From: Xanthomonas sp. DAR 35659
Lineage (GTDB): Bacteria > Pseudomonadota > Gammaproteobacteria > Xanthomonadales > Xanthomonadaceae
Length of the DNA stretch: 64,000 nucleotides
NCBI RefSeq assembly: GCF_041242975.1
Contig: NZ_CP162488.1
Coordinates: 5,012,001 to 5,076,000 of the forward strand
Direction: 5' to 3'
The position numbers were made by a program, and so were the translations under genes. A model generated the notes under the pieces. The model did not search any database. It had not been told where the DNA came from and saw nothing but the letters and a program-made list of their open reading frames with translations. Of this stretch, positions 34,526 to 42,303 are shown piece after piece (the first letter of the stretch is position 1; each line of letters opens with the position of its first letter).

Positions 34526-35257
34526 GTGCCGGTGACTTCCCTGCCTTCCTTCCCCGTTCGCGCGATCACGCTGGACCTGGACGATACGCTGTGGCCGTTC
34601 GCGCCGATCGGCGCGCGCATCGAGCAGGTGCTGCACGACTGGTTGCTGCAGCACAGTCCGCGCACCGCCGAGATGTTCCCGATCGCGGCGATGCGGCAAC
34701 TGCGCGACGACGTGTTCGCCGCGCATCCGCACCTGGCCCACGACCTGAGCGAGCTGCGGCGCCTGACCCTGCGCCGCGCGCTGCGCGACAGCGGCGCCGA
34801 CGAGGCGCTGGTGGAACCGGCGTTCGCGGTGTTCTACGCCGCGCGCAACCAGGTGGAGTGCTATCCGGACAGCCTCGCGGCGCTGGCGCGGATCGCCGCG
34901 CGGGTGCCGGTGGCGGCGCTGAGCAACGGCAATGCCGACCTGGCCACGATCGGCCTGTCCGCGCATTTCGCGTTCCAGCTCAGCGCGCGCGAGCACGGCG
35001 CGGCCAAGCCCGATCCGGGCATCTTCCACGCCGCCTGCGCGCGCCTGGGCGCGCCCTGCGCGCAGGTGCTACACGTCGGCGACCACATCGAGATGGACGT
35101 GCTGGGCGCGATGCAGGCGGGCCTGCGCGGTTGCTGGATCAACCGCGACGCGCAGTCCTGGCATCCGTCCACGCCGCCGGACCTGCAATTCGCCACCCTC
35201 ACCGGCCTGGCCGACTGGCTGGACGCCACCCAGCCGGCCAGCGCGGCGCACGCATGA
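34526..35257 (+). CDS. HAD-IA hydrolase, YigB-like
   Basis: 243 residues. HAD motif I ITLDLDDTLWPF with Asp17 and Asp19, motif II SNGN, motif III Lys in GAAKPDPGIF, and motif IV GDHIEMDVLGA. The first residues and overall layout resemble YigB, a phosphatase that can remove the phosphate of the riboflavin intermediate ARPP. A GTG start at 34526 is used; GTG two codons downstream is equally possible. It precedes an aminopeptidase gene on the same strand by 79 bases. A GGGAATGGGG-type minisatellite fragment lies just upstream (34434-34460). Confidence 0.88.
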   Translation: MPVTSLPSFPVRAITLDLDDTLWPFAPIGARIEQVLHDWLLQHSPRTAEMFPIAAMRQLRDDVFAAHPHLAHDLSELRRLTLRRALRDSGADEALVEPAFAVFYAARNQVECYPDSLAALARIAARVPVAALSNGNADLATIGLSAHFAFQLSAREHGAAKPDPGIFHAACARLGAPCAQVLHVGDHIEMDVLGAMQAGLRGCWINRDAQSWHPSTPPDLQFATLTGLADWLDATQPASAAHA

Positions 35258-35336
35258 GCGCCGCCGCCCGCGCCCGTCCCTTCTTCGCCCAGGCCGCGCT
35301 TGTCGGCGGCCGCGCCACCCCCACAAGGACCTGCTG

Positions 35337-36707
35337 ATGTCGCTGCCCTCCGGCTTCACCGATGCTCCCGACCACGCGTTGCCGCTGTACGTGCTGGACC
35401 GCGAAGGCCTGGCCGAATGGCGCGCCGCGCAGGCGCCGGCGTGGGTGGCGTGGCTGGACGCGCAGCAGTTCGTGGCCGCGCCCGGCACAGCGCTGTTGCT
35501 GCCCGGCAGCGATGGCGTGGCCGCGGCGGTGCTGGGCGTCGGCGACCGCGGCGACGCCTATGCCTATGCGCATGCGCCGCTGGCGCTGCCGGCCGGCAGC
35601 AGCTGGCGCCTGGCCAGCCCGCTGCCCGACGACGAGCAGGCCGCGCTGCACCTGGGCTGGGGCCTGGGCAGCTATCGCTACGCGCGCTACAAGCAGCCGG
35701 CGCGGCTGCCGGCGACGTTGCTGGCGACGCCGAGCGCGGAAGTGCGCGACCTGCTGGACGCCTGCGTGCGCGTGCGCGACTGGGTCAATACCCCGACCGA
35801 GGACATGGGCCCGGAGCAACTGGAAGCCACGGCGCGCGCGCTGGCGCAGGCACATGGCGCGCAGTGCGAGAGCATCGTCGGCGAGGCGCTGCTGGCGCAC
35901 AATTTCCCGGCGATCCACGCGGTCGGCCGCGCCTCGCACCGGGCGCCGCGGCTGATCGTGCTGCGCTGGGGCGAGGCCCACCATCCGCACGTGGCGCTGG
36001 CCGGCAAGGGCGTGTGCTTCGACACCGGCGGCCTGGACCTGAAGCCGGCCGACGGCATGCGCCACATGAAGAAGGACATGGGCGGCGCGGCGCATGCGCT
36101 GGCGCTGGCCGGCTTGGTGATGGCGCAGCGGCTGCCGCTGCGGCTGACCGTGCTGATCGCGGCGGTGGAGAACGCGGTCGGCCCGAACGCGTTCCGCCCC
36201 GGCGACGTCATCGCCACCCGCCAGGGCATCAGCGTGGAGATCGACAACACCGATGCCGAGGGCCGGCTGGTGTTGTGCGACGCGCTGACCTACGCCAGCG
36301 AGCAGACGCCGGACGCGATCCTGGATTTCGCCACGCTGACCGGCGCGGCGCGGATCGCGCTGGGGCCGGACCTGCCGGCGCTGTTCTCGAACGACGACGC
36401 GCTGGCGCAGGCCTGGATCGCCGCCGGCGAGCGCACCCGCGACCCGGTCTGGCGCATGCCGCTGTGGCGCCCGTACCTGCGCTATCTGAGCAGCCCGATC
36501 GCCGACCTGGCCAATGCCGGCTCGCGCATGGCCGGCGCGGTGACCGCGGCGCTGTACCTGGAGCGCTTCGTGCCCGCGCGGCAGGCCTGGGCGCACCTGG
36601 ACGTCTACGCCTGGAACGACAGCGACCGCCCCGGCCGCCCGGCCGGCGGCGAGGCGCTGGCGCTGCGGTCGGCGTACGCGATGTTGAAGGCGCGCTACGC
36701 GGGGTAA
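35337..36707 (+). CDS. M17 leucyl aminopeptidase family protein
   Basis: 456 residues. C-terminal catalytic domain with metal and active-site residues: Lys224 and Asp229 in GKGVCFDTGG, Lys236, Asp247, and the signature NTDAEGRL at 304-311 (Asp306, Glu308). It removes N-terminal residues from peptides in the cytoplasm using two metal ions. The N-terminal domain is of usual size. It matches the shorter, PepB-like cytosolic aminopeptidase branch more than PepA. Confidence 0.93.
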   Translation: MSLPSGFTDAPDHALPLYVLDREGLAEWRAAQAPAWVAWLDAQQFVAAPGTALLLPGSDGVAAAVLGVGDRGDAYAYAHAPLALPAGSSWRLASPLPDDEQAALHLGWGLGSYRYARYKQPARLPATLLATPSAEVRDLLDACVRVRDWVNTPTEDMGPEQLEATARALAQAHGAQCESIVGEALLAHNFPAIHAVGRASHRAPRLIVLRWGEAHHPHVALAGKGVCFDTGGLDLKPADGMRHMKKDMGGAAHALALAGLVMAQRLPLRLTVLIAAVENAVGPNAFRPGDVIATRQGISVEIDNTDAEGRLVLCDALTYASEQTPDAILDFATLTGAARIALGPDLPALFSNDDALAQAWIAAGERTRDPVWRMPLWRPYLRYLSSPIADLANAGSRMAGAVTAALYLERFVPARQAWAHLDVYAWNDSDRPGRPAGGEALALRSAYAMLKARYAG

Positions 36708-37019
36708 GGGCGGCGCGGTGGTGGATGGCGGCGGGCGGGCGGCGGGCGGTGTGTGCTTTGCTTTTTGTGGGAGGGACTTCAGTCCCGACGCTTTCCGTTG
36801 GCGGCACCTGCGCAGCTTCGCTCGTCGCGACTGAAGTCGCTCCTACAAAAGAGCGCGCGGTTCGTTCGATGGGTGCCCTGTAGGAGGGGCTTCAGCCCCG
36901 ACAGGCAGCCTGAATCTGCAGGATTCCGACTTCGCTCGTCGCGGCTGAAGCCGCTCCTACAGGGGCGTGGCCGGGGTATCGGCACCACTGCCTGGCGGCG
37001 CGCACGGAGGACGACCCGC
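36708..37019. repeat. intergenic cluster of four REP palindromes
   Basis: 312 bases between convergent genes. Copies of the TGTAGGAGCGGCTTCAGCC-type palindrome or its variants are at 36766-36789, 36824-36848, 36879-36902 and 36938-36960, in alternating orientation, forming two head-to-head pairs as in BIME elements. No gene is supported. Confidence 0.85.
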
Positions 37020-37766
37020 TCACCCCTGCCCGCGCAGCAGCGGAGCGATCTGGCGCATGCGGGTCTGGGTGGCCGGGCCGACCAGGGCGAAGGCGGTGCC
37101 GCCCTCGGACCAGTACTGCGCCAGCAGGCGGCCGTCGCGGCGCTCGCCCTCGTGCAGGCGACTGCTGCCCGGACGCAAATACAGGCCGATGCGGGCGCCA
37201 CTGGCATCCTGGTACACCAGCATCGCGGCCGCGCCCTCGGGCGTGGACAGCAGGCGCCCGCCGCGCAGCGCGAAGCCCTGCGCCTGCAGGTCCGGCACCG
37301 CGCCGGCGGCACCGAAATGGGTGTGCAGCCAGCCCTGCAAGTCGGTGCGCCGGGCCGCGTCGAACTCCAGCGGCTGCTCGCCGTCGGCGAACAGGCGGTA
37401 GGCCGCCACCGCGTCGGCCATCGGCAGGCGCTCGCCGCCCAGGCGGCTGTCGCGCAGCTGCCAGCCCAGCCCGGTGCCCAGGCCCAGCATCAGCACGCAA
37501 CTGGCGGCCATGCCCGCCAGGGTGCGGCGGCGCTGACGCACCCGCCGACGCAGCGCCGACGCGCTCAGTGCGGGATTGGCCGGCAGCGCCTCGGCGCCGG
37601 CCCAGGCCGCGCGCAACGCGTCGGCATCCTGTTTCCAGCCGGCCACGCGCGCGGCCTCGGCAGGGTGGGCCTGCAGCCACGCGGCGACCTGGGCGCGCTG
37701 CGCCGGGTCCAGGCGGCCATCGACATAGGCGTGCAGGGTTTCGTCGTCGGGACGGAAGAGGCTCAT
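37020..37766 (-). CDS. anti-sigma factor (transmembrane)
   Basis: 248 residues. A cytoplasmic N-terminus beginning MSLFRPDDETLHAYVDGRLDP (ZAS-like start without the His-x3-Cys-x2-Cys), one membrane helix at about 88-108, then a periplasmic domain. It is encoded immediately after and overlapping (ATGA, 37763-37766) an ECF sigma factor, so it is inferred to hold that sigma factor inactive at the membrane until an extracytoplasmic signal arrives. Confidence 0.9.
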   Translation of the reverse strand: MSLFRPDDETLHAYVDGRLDPAQRAQVAAWLQAHPAEAARVAGWKQDADALRAAWAGAEALPANPALSASALRRRVRQRRRTLAGMAASCVLMLGLGTGLGWQLRDSRLGGERLPMADAVAAYRLFADGEQPLEFDAARRTDLQGWLHTHFGAAGAVPDLQAQGFALRGGRLLSTPEGAAAMLVYQDASGARIGLYLRPGSSRLHEGERRDGRLLAQYWSEGGTAFALVGPATQTRMRQIAPLLRGQG

Positions 37767-38278
37767 TTCAGTACTCGCAAGGCAGGGCCGGTGCCGCTGC
37801 GGCCTTCGCCGATCTGGCGCAGTTTCTCGCGGGCGCGCGACAGCCGCGACATCACCGTGCCGATCGGCAGGTCCAGCGCGGTGGCCGCGTCGCGGTAGCT
37901 GAAGCCTTCGACGCTGACCAGCAACAGCAACGCGCGTTGCTCGGCCGGCAACTGCGCGAACGCGGCCAGCAGCGCGCGGCCCTCGTGCACCTGTTCGGCC
38001 GACGGCGCCTGGGTCGGCTGCTGCGGCGCGAACAGGGCCAGCACCCGCTGCCAGCGCTGCGCGCGCCGACGCGTGTCGACGAACTGCCGGTACACGATCG
38101 CGAACAGCCACGGCTGCAGCGCGTCGGCATCGCGGCGGCTGGACCAGCGTCGCAACGCGCGCTCCAGCGCCGCCTGCACCAGGTCGTCGGCGCTGGACGC
38201 ATCGCCGCACAGCGACTGGGCGAAACGCCGCAGCCGCGGCATCACGGCGCGCAGGGATTCATCGTCGAGGTCGTGCAT
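37763..38278 (-). CDS. ECF-family RNA polymerase sigma factor
   Basis: 171 residues. Region 2 (about 15-75, DDLVQAALERALRRW and WLFAIVYRQFVDTRRR) binds -10 DNA and core polymerase. Region 4 (about 110-160, LPAEQRALLLLVSVEGFSYRDAATALDLPIGTVMSRLSRAREKLR) binds -35 DNA. There is no extra N- or C-terminal domain. It is upstream of its anti-sigma gene and divergent from a catalase-like/cytochrome b561 operon, the context described for ECF group 26. A GGGAATA-N15-CGTC promoter motif lies upstream, suggesting autoregulation. Confidence 0.93.
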   Translation of the reverse strand: MHDLDDESLRAVMPRLRRFAQSLCGDASSADDLVQAALERALRRWSSRRDADALQPWLFAIVYRQFVDTRRRAQRWQRVLALFAPQQPTQAPSAEQVHEGRALLAAFAQLPAEQRALLLLVSVEGFSYRDAATALDLPIGTVMSRLSRAREKLRQIGEGRSGTGPALRVLK

Positions 38279-38318
38279 GGCGTTCGCGGCAGCGTTCGGA
38301 AGCGGGCAGTTGCGGGTA

Positions 38319-38345
38319 GGACGCACGGCGAGGCGGATTATTCCC
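38319..38345 (-). promoter_or_regulatory. candidate ECF-sigma promoter of the sigma/anti-sigma operon
   Basis: On the minus strand: GGGAATA (38345-38339), 15 bases, then CGTCC (38323-38319). The predicted start of transcription is about 35 bases before the sigma ATG. The same arrangement with the same spacing occurs on the opposite strand before the catalase-like gene. Confidence 0.65.
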
Positions 38346-39067
38346 CAAGGCTGGGCTGGTTGCTTGGCGGGTCGGAGAGGGGCAGCCAGGAGGCCTCCAG
38401 CGGCAAGGCGTCGGGGCTGAAGCCCCTCCCACAGGAAGCGACTGTGCGGGAGGCTCCTGGAGAAGATTCCCATGGAAGCCCGTTGCCACACGCAAGCGGC
38501 TTCACCGGAAAGCGCCACCGGCGACTGTGACGATCGGCGAGGCGCTTGGAGCAGAGTCCCCATAGAGGCCGGTTGCCACGCGTAAACCTTCGCGCCAGAG
38601 CCTCACCCCAATCCCTCTCCCGGCGGAAGAAGGGACTACCCTGTTCCTTCTCCCCTCGGGACCATGGCCCCCTCTTCGGGGGAAGGCTGTTCCTTCTCCC
38701 GTCGGGAGAAGGTGCCACGCAGGGCCGGATGAGGGGACGGGCGAAGCCTCGTGCATCCAAACTTCGCGAGTCGCTTTCGCGCCGTACCCTCACCCCAACC
38801 CCTCTCCCGGCGGGAGAGGGGCTCTGTTCTTCCTTTTCCCGTCGGGACCATGGCCCCCTTGTCGGGGGAAGGTGCCCCGCAGGGGCGGATGAGGGTGCGG
38901 GCGTAGCCTCGTGCACCCAAACTTCGCGAGTCGCTTCGCGCCGGACCCTCACCCCAACCCCTCTCCCGGCGGGAGAGGGGTTCCCGCTTCACCGCAAGCG
39001 CCACCGGCGAATGTGACGATCGGCGATGCCGCGCTGCCAGCCCGACGACGAAAGAGTTGACCGCACC
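38346..39067. repeat. long intergenic repeat array
   Basis: No gene is supported in this stretch of about 720 bases. It holds a CGGGGCTGAAGCCCCTCC palindrome near 38410-38433. It also holds three partial copies of a unit starting CTCACCCCAACCCCTCTCCC at 38602, 38789 and 38948, each followed by a GGGAGAGGGG arm, a TTCTCCC-GGGAGAAGG hairpin and a GGCGGATGAGG block. A 30-base direct repeat with one mismatch (38511-38540 and 38997-39026) encloses the array. The array looks like a serial amplification of one intergenic element. Confidence 0.8.
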
Positions 39068-39094
39068 GGGAATAGAACGCGACGCCATGCGTCT
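39068..39094 (+). promoter_or_regulatory. candidate ECF-sigma promoter of the catalase/cytochrome operon
   Basis: GGGAATA (39068-39074), 15 bases, CGTCT (39090-39094), ending 33 bases before the catalase-like ATG at 39128. It matches the motif upstream of the divergent sigma gene in sequence and spacing. This implies the ECF factor drives both transcripts. Confidence 0.68.
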
Positions 39095-39127
39095 CACTGC
39101 CAATCGCCGCCGCCACTGGAGTCCCCC

Positions 39128-40231
39128 ATGTCCCTCCCCGATCCCACTTCGCCACCGCCGCGCCCACGCCCCTTGTGGCCGCTGGCGACCATCGCCGCGA
39201 TCGCCGCCACGCTCGCCGCCGCCTTCGCCTGGAGCGCCGGCTGGCTCGGCGGCCCGCAGCGGCTGACCGCGCAGCGCATGACCGACGCCATCGAGGCCGG
39301 CGGCCCGCCGCATCCGGGCTTCCGCCGCGCGCACAGCAAGGGCATGTGCGTGAGCGGGCATTTCGAAGGCAACGGGCAGGCGCGCGCACTGTCCTCGGCA
39401 CGGGTGTTCACCCAGACCGCGGCGCCGGTGCTGGGCCGCATGTCGATCGGCGGCGGCGATCCGCACGGCGCCGATGCCAGCGCGCGGGTGCGCAGCATGG
39501 CGCTGCTGCTGCGCAGCGACGACGGCCAGCAGTGGCGCACGGCGATGAACAGCTTCCCGTTCTTCGTGGTGGCCACCCCGGACGGCTTCATGGCGCAGAC
39601 CCTGACCGCGCAACCGGACCCGGCCACCGGCAAGCCGGACCCGGCAAAGATGGCCGCCTTCCTGCAGCGCTATCCGGAAGCCAAGAAGTTCCAGCAGTGG
39701 GCCAAGACCGCGCCGTGGTCGGACAGTTGGGCCAATACCCAGTACAACGGGGTCAACGCGTTCCGCTTCATCGCCGCCGACGGCAGCAGCCGGTTCGTGC
39801 GCTGGTCGATGCGCCCGCAGACGCCGTTCAAGGAACTGTCGGCGGCGCAGCGCGTGCAGGCCGATGCCGATTTCCTCGGCGAGGATCTGCAGGCGCGACT
39901 GGCGCGCGGGCCGCTGCGCTGGGACCTGGTACTGACCGTCGCCGCGCCCGGCGATCCGGTGAACGATCCGTCGCAGCCGTGGCCGCAGGACCGGCAGCAG
40001 GTGGTCGCCGGCACCCTGGTGATCGATCATGCCGAACCGCAGGCCAGCGGCCCGTGCCGCGACCTCAACTACGATCCGCTGATCCTGCCGCGCGGCATCG
40101 CCGGCTCCGACGATCCGATCCTGGCAGCCCGCTCGGCGGTGTATTCGCAGTCCTTCAACCGCCGCGAGCGCGAGATCGGCCGCGGCCAGGCGCCCGAGGC
40201 CACCGGCCAGGCGCGGGGAGGTGCGCAATGA
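39128..40231 (+). CDS. catalase-family peroxidase (SrpA-like), membrane-anchored
   Basis: 367 residues. An N-terminal hydrophobic segment at about 17-38 predicts export or anchoring to the periplasmic face. Heme-site residues: distal His69 in RRAHSKG, Asn140 in TAMNSFPFF, and the proximal RxxxY at Arg334-Tyr338 (ARSAVYS). It is shorter than true catalases, like SrpA and other catalase-related peroxidases that reduce peroxides with an external electron donor. A CTGGAG box precedes the ATG. It is co-transcribed with a cytochrome b561 gene (ATGA overlap), a plausible electron donor. Confidence 0.92.
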   Translation: MSLPDPTSPPPRPRPLWPLATIAAIAATLAAAFAWSAGWLGGPQRLTAQRMTDAIEAGGPPHPGFRRAHSKGMCVSGHFEGNGQARALSSARVFTQTAAPVLGRMSIGGGDPHGADASARVRSMALLLRSDDGQQWRTAMNSFPFFVVATPDGFMAQTLTAQPDPATGKPDPAKMAAFLQRYPEAKKFQQWAKTAPWSDSWANTQYNGVNAFRFIAADGSSRFVRWSMRPQTPFKELSAAQRVQADADFLGEDLQARLARGPLRWDLVLTVAAPGDPVNDPSQPWPQDRQQVVAGTLVIDHAEPQASGPCRDLNYDPLILPRGIAGSDDPILAARSAVYSQSFNRREREIGRGQAPEATGQARGGAQ

Positions 40232-40797
40232 GCCGCGCCAACGCCTCCGGGCATTTCAACCTGACCGCGCGCGTGCTGCATTGGCTGATGGCGGCGATGA
40301 TCCTGACCATGCTGTTCGTCGGCGTGGGCATGGTCGCCTCGGTGTCGCAACGGCCGTGGCTGCTGGACCTGCATCGTCCGCTCGGCATCGCGATCGGGCT
40401 GCTGGCGATCGTGCGCCTGGGCAACCGCCTGCGCCACCGGCCGCCACCGTTGCCGGCCGACCTGCCGTGGTGGCAGAAGAGCGCGGCGCTGGCGTCGCAT
40501 TGGCTGCTGTACGCGTTGATGCTGGCGATGCCGTTGCTTGGCTGGTCGCTGCTGTCGGCCGGCGGCTATCCGATCGTGCTGTGGCCGGGCGTGCAGTTGC
40601 CGCCGATCGCGCCGCACAGCCCGGCGCTGTATGCGTGGCTGCGCAGTGCGCACGGGTGGCTGGCCTATCTGTTGTTCGCCACCGTGCTGGGGCATCTGTG
40701 CGCGGCCCTGTTCCATGCCTGGGTGCGCCGCGATGGGGTGTTTTCGAGCATGGCGCGCGGGGGTCGGGTGGCAGAGCGGCCGCGTGAGGAGACTTGA
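40228..40797 (+). CDS. cytochrome b561 family membrane protein
   Basis: 189 residues with four membrane helices. Candidate heme ligands are His18 (VLHWLM), His49 (LDLHRPLG), a His in SHWLLY and His in SAHGWLAYLL. It likely passes electrons from quinol across the inner membrane to the periplasmic peroxidase encoded just upstream, whose stop it overlaps (40228-40231). Regulation is shared with that gene through the ECF-type promoter. Confidence 0.9.
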   Translation: MSRANASGHFNLTARVLHWLMAAMILTMLFVGVGMVASVSQRPWLLDLHRPLGIAIGLLAIVRLGNRLRHRPPPLPADLPWWQKSAALASHWLLYALMLAMPLLGWSLLSAGGYPIVLWPGVQLPPIAPHSPALYAWLRSAHGWLAYLLFATVLGHLCAALFHAWVRRDGVFSSMARGGRVAERPREET

Positions 40798-41089
40798 GGG
40801 AAGTTTGCGCTGTTCCAGGCCATGCGTGATGTTTGGCGATCGGTCTCGATGGGCGTTGTCGGGGGTGCCTGTCGCGATTGAAGTCGCTCCCACAAGTGGC
40901 GCCGCGGGGCGCTGATAGGGCTTGTGATGGCTGGCTCTGGCGCGGATGAATGTTCCGACCGGGGCTGGCGTTCTGTCGCGGCTGAAGTCGCTCCTACAAA
41001 AGCACTCCGGCCGGCACGCCACCCGCCTTTGTAGGAGCGGCTTCAGCCGCGACGGATCGCCCGGCCGCGCGCGTGCGGCGCGAGCGGAT
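40798..41089. repeat. intergenic region with REP palindromes
   Basis: 292 bases between convergent genes with three palindromes of the GTCGCGGCTGAAGTCGCTCC family: 40871-40894 and 40974-40998 on the plus strand and 41030-41053 in the opposite orientation. The last two form an inverted pair. No gene supported. Confidence 0.8.
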
Positions 41090-41902
41090 TCAGCGCGGGC
41101 GTGCCGCCGGCGTGGCCGTCTCGTCGGCGATGCCGCGGCCGGTGGCGGCCCAGTAGATGCCGCCGTACAGGTGCTCCAGGTAGCGCGCATCGTTGTAGGC
41201 CTCGGCCTGGTGGCCGAGCGCGGTGGCGAACACGCGACCGCCGTCGAAGCGGTGGTACCAGGCCACCGGATGCGGCGTGCCCATGCCCTTGGCGACCTGC
41301 CCGGGCCAGATCAGCGTCGGGTCGTAGCTGGTCTCGTCCACGGTCAGCAGGGTGACCAGGTCGTCGCTGTACGGCGGGTCGTATTCGTACCACTCGTCGG
41401 ACCACAGCCAGCGCTGCGGCAGACCGGCGGTGGCCGGGAAGTTGCGGTCGACCACGTCCACCATCGCGGTCTGCAGGTAGGGATGGGTGCGGAACGAACG
41501 GCCGATCATGCGGTCGTACCAGTCCCATTGCCCGCGCGCGATGGCGAACGCCTTGTGCACCGCGACCACGCCACCGCCGCCACGCACGTACTTCTGGAAG
41601 TTGGCGCGCTGCGCCGGATTCAGGTCGGTGGCGGGCGTATTGAGCAGCACGATGGCCGCGTACTGCGACAGGTCGCCCTCGAAGGCCTCGGCGTTCCAGG
41701 CCCACACCAGCTCGAAGTAGTGCTGCCGCGCCATCGCCTCGAACCGCGGCTTGGCCACCGGGATGTAGTCGTGGTGGTAGGTGTTGGGAATCGCCGCGAC
41801 AAGCACCTTGAACTGCCCGTCCGCCGCCCGCGCGACCGCCGCCGGCCACAGCCACGCCAGCCACAGCGACCATCCCAGGCACAGCACGCGCAGCCAGGTC
41901 AT
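41090..41902 (-). CDS. secreted ThuA-domain protein
   Basis: 270 residues; the start is taken where a signal peptide begins (MTWLRVLCLGWSLWLAWLWPAAVARA). The mature domain is of the ThuA (trehalose-utilization-like, glutamine-amidotransferase-like) fold: KVLVAAIPNTYHHDYIP, an ILLNTPATDLNPAQRANFQKYVRGGGGVVAVHKAF block, and GRVFATALGHQAEAYND-RYLEHLYGGIYWA near the C-terminus. The biochemical role of secreted ThuA proteins is not settled, though links to sugar metabolism are common. It lies next to a TonB receptor on the opposite strand. Confidence 0.88.
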   Translation of the reverse strand: MTWLRVLCLGWSLWLAWLWPAAVARAADGQFKVLVAAIPNTYHHDYIPVAKPRFEAMARQHYFELVWAWNAEAFEGDLSQYAAIVLLNTPATDLNPAQRANFQKYVRGGGGVVAVHKAFAIARGQWDWYDRMIGRSFRTHPYLQTAMVDVVDRNFPATAGLPQRWLWSDEWYEYDPPYSDDLVTLLTVDETSYDPTLIWPGQVAKGMGTPHPVAWYHRFDGGRVFATALGHQAEAYNDARYLEHLYGGIYWAATGRGIADETATPAARPR

Positions 41903-42303
41903 CCCGCACTCTCCATCGACAGAAGCCACCGAGCATAGCCAGTGGCGGCTGCGCCACCGCACGGCCACGCACAATTTCATAGGCGCCTGCCGAACCGGCA
42001 TACCGGCGCAGGCCCGGCAAGGCCATGCCGGCATGGCCTTGCAGAGCCCGCGCCGCTACACTTGCAGGCGTGGGCTTCCCCTGATGTCACGGCCACGAAG
42101 CCCGTTCCGAGACCCCGTCCTTCGTCGGCCCGCCGTAGCGGCGGCCGGCTGCATCGACAGCGCCAGCCAGGTGCCGATGCCCCGCAGTACAGGCCGCGCC
42201 TGGGTGCGGCGGCCCGCTCCAAGCCAGCCTCCCAACCCGACCATCGCGCGGCGCCGCATGCGGCGCCGGCGACGGCCATGCCTGCTTGCCTGGAGTCCCT
42301 GCA
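41903..42303. other. divergent intergenic region
   Basis: About 400 bases between the ThuA gene and the second TonB receptor. It contains small GC-rich dyads near 42250-42275 but no Fur-box-like palindrome comparable to the one at 5834. A GGAG box lies at 42296-42299, just before the receptor start. Confidence 0.45.

Noticed and set aside
38511..39026. Intergenic repeat array as a CRISPR
   Set aside because: Repeat units are long and uneven, with palindromes shared by other loci, and spacers are not unique or uniform in size; no cas genes nearby.
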